Source of the DNA: JAXGXJ01 sp963816155
GTDB taxonomy: Bacteria > Actinomycetota > Thermoleophilia > RBG-16-64-13
Direction of reading: 5' to 3'
DNA: 64,000 nucleotides
NCBI GenBank assembly: GCA_963816155.1
Contig: CAWFJE010000010.1
Coordinates: 434,001-498,000 of the forward strand
Position numbers and translations under genes: made by a program. Shown here one piece after another: positions 1-8,344 of the stretch. Numbering within the stretch: position 1 is the first letter of the stretch; each line of letters starts with the position of its first letter. The notes under the pieces are model-generated. The model searched no databases. It was not told the origin of the DNA and saw only the letters and a list, made by a program, of their open reading frames with translations.

Positions 1-259
1 CGTGCTGCTCGAGTAGGGTCTTCCAATGGTAGAGCACCTGGGTGCGCTTCTGGATGGGGAGGTCGGACCAGGTTTCGAAAGCCTTGTGGGCGGAGGCTAT
101 AGCGGCATCAACCTCGCCGGCGGTGCAGCAGGGAGCTTCCGCGAAGACCTCGCCGGTGCTGGAGTCAGAGACCGGCATGTACTTGTCGGTAGCGGACTCG
201 CGCCACTCGCCATCGATACAATATTTGAGGGTTTGCACTTCTGTCACGCCTTGTGCCAT
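1..259 (-). CDS. mmsA: CoA-acylating (methylmalonate-)semialdehyde dehydrogenase, N-terminal part
   Basis: The minus strand reads an ATG at 259-257 preceded by a strong AGGAGAGG ribosome site, then 86 codons that run off the left edge of the window. The visible residues (YCIDGEWRES near residue 13, then PVSDSSTGEVFAEAP, then AFETWSDLPIQKRTQVLY) match the N-terminus of MmsA-type CoA-dependent aldehyde dehydrogenases of the ALDH superfamily, which turn a semialdehyde plus CoA and NAD into an acyl-CoA. The catalytic Cys lies outside the window, so the substrate cannot be judged. It lies 198 bp downstream of the methyl-THF methyltransferase gene on the same strand and may be the last gene of that operon. 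The 260-457 gap shows no gene and no clear terminator. Confidence 0.8.
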   Translation of the reverse strand, partial: MAQGVTEVQTLKYCIDGEWRESATDKYMPVSDSSTGEVFAEAPCCTAGEVDAAIASAHKAFETWSDLPIQKRTQVLYHWKTLLEQH

Positions 260-457
260 CCGTAATTCCTCTCCTGTGGTGAAGTTGCGAACGAGCAGGC
301 CGGAGCCCACCCCCAGGTCGTACCGGGTCATATGCCAGAGAAGCTTATCTCATAGCCCCTTCGGCGACACCGCAACCGGCAACCATTTCATCAATAGCGG
401 GTCGTATTCACGAAACGCATCGTTCCGACCCCACATCCATCGCACGCGCCGGCTCTT

Positions 458-1318
458 TCACTGCCCCTCGGCGGCCTTCTGGGCCTCACGGAAGGCGGAG
501 ATGAAACGCATCGCGTAGTTGTCACGACCAAGCACCAGGTCCGCGGACAACACGGCCATGCGGACCAGGGCCACATCGACGGTGGGGCAGGTGAGACCGG
601 CTTGGATGGCCATACCCAGATAAGCACCGGTGAGCACCGGACGGTTGGGCAGACCGTGGGAGATGTTGCTGGCCCCCTGAGTCTGGTTGACTCCAAGCTC
701 TTCCTTGACCCGCCGCGTCGCCTCCAAGGTACCGAGTCCTGCCTTGACGTTGGCTCCGAGAGACAGGGTGAGACAGTCGATGATGACATCCTCGCGGGGG
801 ATACCGAGCGCTTCGGCCCGCTCCACGATCTTGTGGGCGATCTCCACCCGGGCCGCAGCTTCAGCCGGGATGCCCTTCTCGTCGAGTGTGAGGCCGATGA
901 CCGGCAGGTTGTATTCCTTGACCAGAGGCAGGACCTCTTCCAGGGAGACCTCTTCGCCTGTGACTGAGTTGACGATAGGCCGGCCGGGACAGACGGCAAG
1001 AGCGGCTGCCAGCGCTTTGATCTTGCGACTGTCGATGCATATGGGGACGTCTACGGCCTCGATCACTGCCAGGACTGCCCGAGGCAGCATCTCGACCTCG
1101 TCCACCCCAGTGGCACCCACATTGACGTCGAGGATGTCTGCACCCGCCGCGACTTGGGCAAGCGCTTCCTCACGCACCACGCTCAGGTCCCCGGCGCGCA
1201 AAGCTTCCGCCAGGCGTTTCTTGCCGGTGGGATTGATACGTTCGCCGATGAGCACAGTGGGGCGATCCCCACTGATCATCACCTCTTGATCGGCGCTCAG
1301 GACACGTGTCTCCATCAT
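458..1318 (-). CDS. Methyltetrahydrofolate:corrinoid protein methyltransferase (AcsE/MtgA/MtvA-like)
   Basis: A 286-residue TIM-barrel protein of the pterin-binding (DHPS-like) family. The N-terminal GERINPTGKKRL, the DILDVNVGA strand, CIDS, INSVTGEE, and GASNISHGLP are the folate-binding landmarks of methyl-THF methyltransferases; Asn in the SNISHG turn corresponds to the Asn that helps activate N5 in AcsE. Its likely role is moving a methyl group between THF and the corrinoid protein encoded at 3561-4193. It is the fourth gene of a corrinoid, URO-D methyltransferase, DUF1638, MeTr operon. Two adjacent ATGs (1318 and 1315) follow AGGAG; the second has the better spacing. An AcsE role with CO dehydrogenase is possible, but no acs genes are in the window, so an MtgA/MtvA-type catabolic role is preferred. 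Confidence 0.88.
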   Translation of the reverse strand: MMETRVLSADQEVMISGDRPTVLIGERINPTGKKRLAEALRAGDLSVVREEALAQVAAGADILDVNVGATGVDEVEMLPRAVLAVIEAVDVPICIDSRKIKALAAALAVCPGRPIVNSVTGEEVSLEEVLPLVKEYNLPVIGLTLDEKGIPAEAAARVEIAHKIVERAEALGIPREDVIIDCLTLSLGANVKAGLGTLEATRRVKEELGVNQTQGASNISHGLPNRPVLTGAYLGMAIQAGLTCPTVDVALVRMAVLSADLVLGRDNYAMRFISAFREAQKAAEGQ

Positions 1319-1376
1319 GGTCTCCTCTTCTATCTCTAACGCAACTGAAAGAGCGCTCCGGCCGAGACCGACCGTG

Positions 1377-2148
1377 CTAGCCCTCGACCGCGGCGAACAG
1401 GTGAGTGAAGCCTATCTCTTCTCCCGCGGGCGCCGCCACGATCTCACTGTCTCGCTCCCCCTTGAACAGCCGCTCCAAGAGTTGGACCGAGCCGCTCACC
1501 ACTCTGTGCTCCAAATCGAGCTCATCGGCATAGGCCTGACTCTGCTCGATGCAATCGCCCACCTCATACGCCTTGGTATCGATGAGGGTCACTCTTTCGT
1601 ACCCGGTGAACATCGCACGACGCAGAGAGGTCGCCCGCTCCTCACCGTAGCGCTCCACCCACTCCCCTTGGGACTGCGTGACTGCGCTGTTATGCCGAAA
1701 CCAACCCCGAGTGAGGTAGTAGCTCCGCGTGTCACGAGGGATCTCCTCACGTACGCAGCCATCGTTCAGGAACATCGAGACGCAGTCATCCACCCGGGGG
1801 AAGACCAAGTCCATCTCACGGGAGACCAACCCCTGCAGACCCTTGCCACAGAAGCCCAAGGCCAAGAGCACCTCCGAGACCGGTCCCACGGAGACCATCA
1901 CCCGGCGCTCGGCCGCGGGGCCCTGAACCGGGCGCCACCGAGGGCAGGTCGACGGCTTCACCGCTGCGCGAGCCCTCATCCAGCCGGTCTACAAGATCCT
2001 GGAGCGCAGCGTTGAGCCGTTCGGGATGGTCGTGTAACCCGCTCTCCACCCATACGATAGGAGGGCGGGCATCCGCGGGCAGCGCCTCCATGGCCAGCCC
2101 GACTTCGTCTTCGATCATCTCGCAGGCCAGGATGACCCTGTGCAGCAT
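1377..2148 (-). pseudogene. DUF1638 protein, apparently frameshifted
   Basis: Two overlapping minus-strand frames together look like one DUF1638 protein. The first starts at an ATG at 2148 after GGAGTAGAG and gives MLHRVILACEMIEDE and SGLHDHPERLNAAL, then becomes low-complexity. The second frame carries the rest of the family: SEVLLALGFCGKGLQGL and PRVDDCVSMFL, ending at 1377. The 772-nt span leaves a remainder of one after division by three, so a single extra base (or two missing) somewhere between about 1890 and 1985 would explain it; a GGGGCCC run at 1917-1923 is a candidate site. DUF1638 proteins commonly accompany corrinoid methyltransferase genes, as here; their function is unknown. It could be a real inactivation or a sequencing or assembly indel. 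Confidence 0.7.
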
Positions 2149-2224
2149 CTCTACTCCACTTCAAACCGCGACACGGCGGTCCGGGGCGGGCGCGTCGCGC
2201 CCGCCCCGGACCCCGAAGAAGCGA

Positions 2225-3559
2225 TCAATAGACCCCGTATTCCTTGGCCGTATCGACCATGGTCGCGAGGTTCTCGTCCTTGCCCTCATCGGCCACGGCG
2301 CCGACGTCGAGGATGAAGCCTCCGTCCGTGCCCGCCACATCGATGAGGTTCCGTGTGTGCTCGGCCACTTCCTCAGTGCTACCGGCGTGCAGCAGCGAGA
2401 GGGGCATGTTGCCCTGGATGCAGGCCACGGTGCCGATGGTCTCCTTGGCGCGGCCCATGTCCGTCTGGTCGAACAACCAGACGGTCGATCCCTTGGGCAG
2501 GTCCATGATGGCCTCCAACCTTGACCCGTAGCGCCCTTCGGCGAACAGGAACGGGATCATGCCTTGCTCGATGAGACCGAGGATGACGGCCCGCAGGGTC
2601 GGCCAGTAGAACGTCTGGAACTGCTCGTCGCTCATGAAGCCGTCGGCGCCCTTGTGAAGCGGCATGAACGCGAGGGGCGTCGGCAGCACGCCGGGACGTT
2701 TGAGCGCCCAGTCGACCGCCACCGGAACCAAGCGCTCACACGCGGCGATGACCTTCTCGGGATAACGGAACATATCCACGATCACACCCTTCGTACCGCG
2801 CAGAGTGTCACCGAGGATGTCGAAAGGTGCCTTGGTCCCAGTACTCGCGTATCCCGGAAAACCAAGGCCCGCGACCTCACCCATCACCGGGAACACCGTG
2901 GAGGCCCACTTGCCGGCCGCCTCGGCCGCGTCGGCCATCCGCCTGAGGCCCGCCGCCATCTCCGGCGTGCCCCACGCGGCGACGTTGCTTGACACGAAAG
3001 GCAGCTCGATGTAGTCGAACAGCGAGGAAAGGTTGGCAAAACCGCCGAACGCGCCCACCGTGCGAGGCAGGTAGGTGCGCAGAAGATAGTCCGACGGATC
3101 TGAGATGAGATGGTCGTACTCCTCAGGCAGCATCCACTCTTTCTCGTTGTACTGGTAGCTGGCCGTCTCCGCCACTCCGTGACCGGGCCAAGCGTAGAGG
3201 TTGTAGTCCAGGGCGGCGAACATCTGGGCGGGGACCGTGTTGTGGACGGGATCGACCGAAGCATCCGGCTGGAACTTCAGGTTGAATTCCTTCCACGCCT
3301 GGGCACCCCGCGCAGGGTCGCTCATGGCTTCATAGGCGGTGAGGCCGGCTGTCTTGGCCGGCCAGAACCCCATGTTGAGTCGCACCGGCACGCGGTCGGG
3401 CTTCTGCAGGTTGATGGCGGCAAGGATGCGGTCGATGCGCGCCTTGTAATCAGCCTCGGCTTCGGGTGAAGCGAACTGGATCTCGGGGTTCCGCCAGCGG
3501 TCGATTCGCCACTCGCGCCTCTCCGCCGGAGTCATGTCCGCCCAAGCTTTGGCGCCCAT
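2225..3559 (-). CDS. URO-D family corrinoid-dependent methyltransferase, copy 1
   Basis: A 444-residue member of the uroporphyrinogen decarboxylase superfamily, which includes MtaA, MtbA, CmuA and several O-demethylase components. The N-terminal AERREWRIDRWRNPEIQF is a family-specific extension, and the C-terminal ACIQGNMPLSLLHAGSTEEV matches the URO-D barrel end. It begins one base after the corrinoid protein stop (TGA at 3563-3561, ATG at 3559), implying translational coupling; it probably methylates or demethylates that corrinoid. The His-x-Cys zinc motif described for MtaA/MtbA is not apparent: FLFAEGRYG stands near where it would be expected. The methyl donor is therefore unknown. A near-paralogue sits at 22988-24319. 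True heme-pathway decarboxylase function is unlikely given the neighbours. Confidence 0.85.
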   Translation of the reverse strand: MGAKAWADMTPAERREWRIDRWRNPEIQFASPEAEADYKARIDRILAAINLQKPDRVPVRLNMGFWPAKTAGLTAYEAMSDPARGAQAWKEFNLKFQPDASVDPVHNTVPAQMFAALDYNLYAWPGHGVAETASYQYNEKEWMLPEEYDHLISDPSDYLLRTYLPRTVGAFGGFANLSSLFDYIELPFVSSNVAAWGTPEMAAGLRRMADAAEAAGKWASTVFPVMGEVAGLGFPGYASTGTKAPFDILGDTLRGTKGVIVDMFRYPEKVIAACERLVPVAVDWALKRPGVLPTPLAFMPLHKGADGFMSDEQFQTFYWPTLRAVILGLIEQGMIPFLFAEGRYGSRLEAIMDLPKGSTVWLFDQTDMGRAKETIGTVACIQGNMPLSLLHAGSTEEVAEHTRNLIDVAGTDGGFILDVGAVADEGKDENLATMVDTAKEYGVY

Positions 3560-3560
3560 G

Positions 3561-4193
3561 TCAGGCTACTCCCACCGTCTCTTTGGCGAAGGCCACGGCA
3601 GCCATGGCGTCGTCGCCGTAGGCGTCGGCACCGGTGTACTTGCGCACGGTCTCGTCCATCTGTCCGCCGCCGATGATGACCTTGAGGCCGTCACGAAGGC
3701 CGGCCGCTTCCACCTGCTCGATGGTGGACTTCATGGTGTCGAAGGCCACACTGAGAAAACCGGAGAGGGCCAGTACCTGGGGGCTGTACTCTTTGACGGC
3801 CTCCACGAAACGCTCTTCGGGCTGGTCGATACCCAGGTCGTGGACCTCGAAGCCGTTGACTTCGAGCATGAAGCCCACGATGTCTTTGCCGATGTCGTGG
3901 ATGTCGCCCCGGACGGTGCCCAAGACCACGATGCCCAGCTTCTTGGTCTGGTCGGTCTGAGCGGCCAGGCGGGGTTTGAGGATGTCGCCGATCTTGCGCA
4001 GCATCTCGCCGCTCATGATGAGTTCGGGCAGGAAGTAGGTGCCTTCCTGGTAGCGCTGCCCCACGACCTGCATGGCCTCGGAGGAAAGGTCGAGGATCAT
4101 GTTGGGGTCTTCACCCTTTTCCAGCATGTCGTCGACGATCTGGAGGGCTTCCTTCTCCTTCATGTTGGCCATGGCTTCGACTAGTTCATGCAT
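3561..4193 (-). CDS. Methyltransferase corrinoid protein (MtbC/MttC/MtgC type), copy 1
   Basis: A 210-residue cobalamin carrier. Residues about 1-80 form the B12-binding helical cap (YQEGTYFLPELIMSGEML) and the rest a B12-binding Rossmann domain with the base-off motif D97-x-H99-x-x-G102 inside GTVRGDIHDIGKDIVG, plus SGFLSVAFDTMKST and VIIGGGQ. It accepts a methyl group on cobalt and passes it to THF via the MeTr at 458-1318. The start at 4193 is chosen because AAGGAG lies six bases upstream; an upstream in-frame start at 4220 would add nine residues. It follows lpdA after a 153-bp gap and precedes the URO-D gene with one-base spacing. Confidence 0.93.
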   Translation of the reverse strand: MHELVEAMANMKEKEALQIVDDMLEKGEDPNMILDLSSEAMQVVGQRYQEGTYFLPELIMSGEMLRKIGDILKPRLAAQTDQTKKLGIVVLGTVRGDIHDIGKDIVGFMLEVNGFEVHDLGIDQPEERFVEAVKEYSPQVLALSGFLSVAFDTMKSTIEQVEAAGLRDGLKVIIGGGQMDETVRKYTGADAYGDDAMAAVAFAKETVGVA

Positions 4194-4346
4194 CTCGGTC
4201 TCCTTCATCGTGCTTGCCACTACTGTTTGCCATTCTCCAAGGACACACCCTCTGCGCCCTCAAGGACCAGTAACAAACCGGACGCTTCCGGCTATCGCGT
4301 GCACCAACTCACGGAATCATACGCTAACACCCTCGACAGGCGAAAC

Positions 4347-5759
4347 TCAGCGCGCGAGTGTATGAACGGATTCATTATGCACGTCGTGGGCCGCTTCCAT
4401 CACGGCCTCGGCGATTGTGGGATGAGCGTGGATGGTGTCGCCCAGTTGTCTGACCGTCAAACCGTTGCTGACCGCTACGGCGACTTCGTGGATGATATCG
4501 GTCACGTGCGCGCCCATCATGGACGCTCCCAGGACGAGGTCGGTGTCCTTGTCCGCGATCAACTGGACATAGCCCGTCTCCTCGCCGATGGCCATCGCTT
4601 TGCCGAGAGCTGCGAACCGGTAGGTGCCCGTGACAGGTTGATACCCGCTCTCCGCGGCCTGCTCCTCGCTCAAACCCACGCTCGCCACTTCTGGAGTGGT
4701 GTAGGTGCAACTGGGAGTGGATGTGAGATCACACTCACGCTGCGCGCCCAAGCAGTTGTCCACGGCCACGAAGGCCTCGTAGGAGGCCACATGGGCCAGC
4801 AGAAGGCCACCGTTCAGATCACCGATGGCGTACACGTTCGGGACAGAGGTCTGCAGGTAGTCATCCACCACCACGTAGCCGCGGGGATCGGTGACCACGC
4901 CCGCGCCTTCCAGACCGATGCCCTTGCTGTTGGGAGTGCGTCCCACAGAGACCAGTATCTTCTCGGCACTGAACTCCGTGCCGTTGGAGAGGCGGGCGAC
5001 CACATGGTCGACCGCGTACTTCTCGACGGCCTCGACCTTGGTGCTCAGCAGGACCTCGATGCCCTTCTTCCTGTACACGCCCTGGAACTGCTTGGCGAGC
5101 CGTTTGTCCTCCAGAGGGAGCATCTGTCCCAGCATCTCCACCATGGTCACCTTCGTGCCCAGTTCGGAATAGAAGGCGGCGAACTCGGAGCCGATGACCC
5201 CGGCCCCCACGACCAGCATGGACGAGGGGATCTCGCGCAGCTCTAAGGCTGAGGTGGAGGTCAATATCGCCGGCTGGGCGAAGTCGAACATGGGCAGCCG
5301 GGCCGGCTCGGAGCCGGTGGCCAGGATGATCCTGTCGGCCTCGACGGTGGCGGTCTTCTCGCCGTCGTCGATGAGCACCGTGTCGGGCGACTGCAGAGTG
5401 CCCGTTCCCTTGATGACCGTGACCCCGGCTTTCTTGAGAAGGATGCCGATGTTGTCACGGAGTTGAGTGATGATACGTTCCTTGCGCTCCATGATGCGGG
5501 GCAGGTTGGGACGAACCTCCCCTGGAAGGTCGAAGCCGTACTCCTCCCCCGCGCGCGCCCGGCTGATGGCCTCGGCGCTGGCGAGCAGTGCTTTGGTGGG
5601 GATGCAGCCACGATTGAGGCAGGTGCCTCCGATGAGATCTTTCTCTACCAGGGTCACGGACGCCCCCTTGCGGGCGGCGCGCAGCGCCGCGACGTATCCG
5701 CCGGGCCCACTCCCCAGTACCACGACGCGCAGTGAGGTGTTGCTGGCATCGGTTCCCAC
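4347..5759 (-). CDS. lpdA: Dihydrolipoyl dehydrogenase
   Basis: A 470-residue flavoprotein disulfide reductase. It shows the FAD site GSGPGGYVAALRAA (residues 16-29), the redox pair Cys47/Cys52 in GGTCLNRGCIPTK, the second dinucleotide site VVGAGVIGSEFA, the FAD site YAIGDLNGG and the interface catalytic His in HAHPTIAEA near the C-terminus. The GTG start at 5759 lies two bases after the metF stop with GGAG five bases upstream. Being last in an fhs-fchA-folD-metV-metF operon is informative: it could be the L protein of a glycine cleavage system encoded elsewhere, or an electron-transfer partner of the MetFV reductase. No gcvT, gcvH or gcvP is visible here. Family assignment is firm; the partner is inference. 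Confidence 0.93.
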   Translation of the reverse strand: MGTDASNTSLRVVVLGSGPGGYVAALRAARKGASVTLVEKDLIGGTCLNRGCIPTKALLASAEAISRARAGEEYGFDLPGEVRPNLPRIMERKERIITQLRDNIGILLKKAGVTVIKGTGTLQSPDTVLIDDGEKTATVEADRIILATGSEPARLPMFDFAQPAILTSTSALELREIPSSMLVVGAGVIGSEFAAFYSELGTKVTMVEMLGQMLPLEDKRLAKQFQGVYRKKGIEVLLSTKVEAVEKYAVDHVVARLSNGTEFSAEKILVSVGRTPNSKGIGLEGAGVVTDPRGYVVVDDYLQTSVPNVYAIGDLNGGLLLAHVASYEAFVAVDNCLGAQRECDLTSTPSCTYTTPEVASVGLSEEQAAESGYQPVTGTYRFAALGKAMAIGEETGYVQLIADKDTDLVLGASMMGAHVTDIIHEVAVAVSNGLTVRQLGDTIHAHPTIAEAVMEAAHDVHNESVHTLAR

Positions 5760-5761
5760 GT

Positions 5762-6658
5762 CTACTCCACGCCTACCATCTCGATGATGTCCGGGATGAT
5801 CTCTTCCTTCCCGATGGCCATGATGTGCACGCCGTCGCACACCTTCGTGTCGCGCAGGAAGCGGATGTGGCGCGCGGCGATCTCCATGCCTTGGTGCACG
5901 GCCTCCTCTTTGGGCACGCTCGCCATCTCTTCCAGCAGGGCGTCGGGGACGAAGATCCCCGGGACGGCCCTGTTCATGTACTTGGCCATGCCCACGCTTG
6001 TGAGCACCACCAGTCCGGCCATGATCTTGACGTCGGCGCCGGCCGTGATCTCCCTGGCCTGCTCCATGAAACGCACGTAATTGTCCATGTCGTAGACGGC
6101 CTGGGTCTGGAAGAAGTCGGCGCCGGCCTCGACCTTGCGCGCGAACTTGTACATCTGGGGCTCAAGCGGATCGGCCTCGGGCGTGACCACGGCCCCCACG
6201 AAGAAGTCGGTACCACCCTCGAGTTCGTTGCCGGCCCAATCGTAGCCGTCGTTCATCTTCTTGCAACACTGGATGAGGTGCACGGAATCGAAATCGAAGA
6301 CGCCCTTGGCTCCCTTGTGGTCACCCACCGTCTGATGGTCACCGGTCAGGCAGAGCACGTTGGTGATGCCCATGAAGGCGGCAGAAAGGAGGTCGGACTG
6401 CAGACCCAGGCGGTTGCGGTCACGGCAGGTGGTCTGGAAGATGGGGTCGCCACCCCGCCGCACGATCTCGCCCGACACGGCCAGCGAGCCCAAACGCATG
6501 ACGGCGCTCTGGTTGTCGGTGACGTTCAGACCGTCGACCTGGTCCTTGAGCATGTCGATGTGGTGCAGCATCTTCTCGACGTTCGTGCCCTTGGGCGGAC
6601 CTATCTCGCCCGAGATCACGAACCGGCCACTGTTGCACGCGTCGCGATAGGTCCCCAT
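5762..6658 (-). CDS. metF: 5,10-methylenetetrahydrofolate reductase, catalytic subunit
   Basis: A 298-residue MTHFR barrel that interconverts methylene-THF and methyl-THF using FAD. Visible landmarks are FVISGEIGPPKGT (catalytic Glu region), DGLNVTDNQSA, NVLCLTGDH, GADFFQTQAVYD and VKIMAGLVVLTS. The ATG at 6658 overlaps the metV stop by one base (TAATG), and lpdA follows after two bases, so the three products are probably made in fixed ratio. The length fits the acetogen-type MetF that works with the zinc/iron-sulfur MetV subunit rather than the longer eukaryotic enzyme. The short pattern without an NADH domain suggests electrons come through partner proteins. Confidence 0.93.
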   Translation of the reverse strand: MGTYRDACNSGRFVISGEIGPPKGTNVEKMLHHIDMLKDQVDGLNVTDNQSAVMRLGSLAVSGEIVRRGGDPIFQTTCRDRNRLGLQSDLLSAAFMGITNVLCLTGDHQTVGDHKGAKGVFDFDSVHLIQCCKKMNDGYDWAGNELEGGTDFFVGAVVTPEADPLEPQMYKFARKVEAGADFFQTQAVYDMDNYVRFMEQAREITAGADVKIMAGLVVLTSVGMAKYMNRAVPGIFVPDALLEEMASVPKEEAVHQGMEIAARHIRFLRDTKVCDGVHIMAIGKEEIIPDIIEMVGVE

Positions 6659-7326
6659 TACTGTTCGCTCCCCATCTTCAGCTTGCCGGGCCCACGATCC
6701 ACCACGGCGCCCGGACGGCGGATGACATCCCATTCTTTGGGCTCATGCAATATGGTGAGCTTGTGCTCCCGACCCTCCTTCTTGAGCTGCTGGAAGATGA
6801 GAGTCCACGCGCAGTCCATCTCCGGATCGACCTCACACTTGCCGTGGCTGGTGCCGCCACAGGGACCGTTGACAAGGCCCTTGGCACAGCGGGTGACAGG
6901 ACAGATGGCGCCGTAATCATCGATGACGCAGACGCCACAGTGGGAGCATTTCTCCATGAAGTCCATGGAGCGCTGGATGTTGCCCAGGAACAGCGGATCG
7001 CAGCCGGGGACTACATGCTTGTCGCAGGCCGCGCGCGCGGCCTGCGTCCCGGCTCCGCAGGAAAGCACCAGGACGGCATCGAAGGGCTCGGTCGCCTGCC
7101 GCAGATGGCGCTTGACGTCGAGCTCGTGACAACCCGTGTGAACGATGGCTGTGAAGACGACTTCCTTGCCGAGTTCCTCCAGCTTGGCCTTCATCTCTTC
7201 CACTTCCGGCTCGCCGCCGGTCCGCGTGGCCGTGGCGCACTCTCCACAGCCCAGGATGGCTATCTTCTGGTCGCCCTCGAGATCCTCAACGAGCTCTTCA
7301 AAGGGTTTCTTCTGCGAGATGATCAA
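6658..7326 (-). CDS. metV: MetV-type methylene-THF reductase small subunit (MTHFR C-terminal domain)
   Basis: A 222-residue Cys-rich protein. The N-terminal half contains ILGCGECATATRTGGEPEV and VLSCGAGTQAARAACD; the C-terminal half is an MTHFR_C domain with KCSHCGVCVID, AICPVTRCAKGLVNGPCGG and CEVDPEMDCAW, typical MetV cysteines that hold iron-sulfur clusters and zinc. MetV binds MetF and supplies electrons to its flavin in acetogens. The start is inferred as TTG at 7326, nine bases after GGGAGG; no ATG or GTG with a ribosome site fits better. It lies 35 bases after folD and overlaps metF by one base. Confidence 0.88.
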   Translation of the reverse strand: MIISQKKPFEELVEDLEGDQKIAILGCGECATATRTGGEPEVEEMKAKLEELGKEVVFTAIVHTGCHELDVKRHLRQATEPFDAVLVLSCGAGTQAARAACDKHVVPGCDPLFLGNIQRSMDFMEKCSHCGVCVIDDYGAICPVTRCAKGLVNGPCGGTSHGKCEVDPEMDCAWTLIFQQLKKEGREHKLTILHEPKEWDVIRRPGAVVDRGPGKLKMGSEQ

Positions 7327-7361
7327 CTCGACCGACCTCCCTTCCCCCGGGGGGGGAATCG

Positions 7362-8330
7362 CTACTTCTTGCCCAATTGCTGACGAGCCGCCCGTAAGGT
7401 GTTGCGGGCCAGCATCATGTTCGTGACCGCCCCCACGCCGCCCGGCACCGGGGTGATGGCACCGGCTTTGGCGGAGACAGGCTCGTAGTCCACGTCGCCG
7501 ACGGTCTTGTTCTGCGCCTCCGCGAGGTCGGCTCCGCACTTCCTGCACGGGTTCTTCTTGCTCCTGTTGAGGGTCCCACACACAGGGCACACCACCACCC
7601 GGTTGATGCCCACATCCAGGATCACGGCCCCTTCCTTGACCTGATCGACTCCGATCAGAGCCGGAACCCCGGCGGCGACGACGAGATAGTCGGCCAGACG
7701 CGTGTGCTTCTCCAGGTTGCCGCGGTTCGAGGTGAACACGTGGGACACTGTGATGGTGGCGTTGCGGTTGAGGAGCAGCAAGGCCAGGGGCTTGCCGACT
7801 ATGTTGGAGTGACCCACGACGCACACCTCAGCGCCTTCCAGAGCCTCGGTCACATCGCGGCCTTCGGCCCGCAGGTAACGCTCGAGCAGTTCCATACAGG
7901 CGGACGGCGTCGCGGGCGGGAAGGTGGGCTCCCCGAGAGCCAGCCGGCCCATGTTGAAGGGGTGGAAGCAGTCCACGTCCTTATCCACACGAATGGAATC
8001 GATGACCACGGAATCTGACACATGAGCCGGGAAAGGACGCAGCGGCAGGATGCCGGAGACGGCCGGATCGTCATTGAGGGAGCGCACCACGGCGACCACC
8101 TGTTCTTCGGTGGCCTCTGCGGGTAACGTCTCATTGCGGTAACCAAGGCCCATCTCGCTGCAGAACTTCTCCACCGCTCCCCGGTACATGCCGGCACCGA
8201 AGTCGTCGCCCACCAGTAGAGTGGCGATGCCCGGTGAGGAGCCGAGACTCTTGAGCTCTTCCAGTTCGGCCGCTAGTTCGGCGCGCAACTCGGCTGCGAT
8301 GGCCTTGCCGTCGATGATGGTCGCTGCCAC
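7362..8330 (-). CDS. folD: Methylene-THF dehydrogenase FolD with zinc-ribbon insert and altered cyclohydrolase site
   Basis: A 322-residue FolD: KDVDCFHPFNMGRL, VVGHSNIVGKPLALLLL and ITPVPGGVGAVT are clear dehydrogenase landmarks. Two features are odd. First, aligning with the usual Y-V-x-x-K motif puts Val53 where the cyclohydrolase lysine should be (Y49-R-G-A-V53), and the usual V-Q-L-P-L-P segment reads P-L-R-P-F-P (96-101), losing the conserved Gln. Second, about 30 residues are inserted between VGINRV and VGDVDYE and contain CPVC (248-251) and CRKC (262-265), a zinc-ribbon-like pair. The next gene upstream is fchA, a separate cyclohydrolase. I infer a dehydrogenase-only FolD. The start is GTG with GGAGG eight bases upstream. 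Confidence 0.92.
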   Translation of the reverse strand: MAATIIDGKAIAAELRAELAAELEELKSLGSSPGIATLLVGDDFGAGMYRGAVEKFCSEMGLGYRNETLPAEATEEQVVAVVRSLNDDPAVSGILPLRPFPAHVSDSVVIDSIRVDKDVDCFHPFNMGRLALGEPTFPPATPSACMELLERYLRAEGRDVTEALEGAEVCVVGHSNIVGKPLALLLLNRNATITVSHVFTSNRGNLEKHTRLADYLVVAAGVPALIGVDQVKEGAVILDVGINRVVVCPVCGTLNRSKKNPCRKCGADLAEAQNKTVGDVDYEPVSAKAGAITPVPGGVGAVTNMMLARNTLRAARQQLGKK

Positions 8331-8344
8331 GAGTACTACCTCCG

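Noticed and set aside
2225..3559. Heme-pathway uroporphyrinogen decarboxylase
   Set aside because: The protein is about 90 residues too long, lacks the usual N-terminal RP-WMMRQAGRY signature and sits with corrinoid and MeTr genes.
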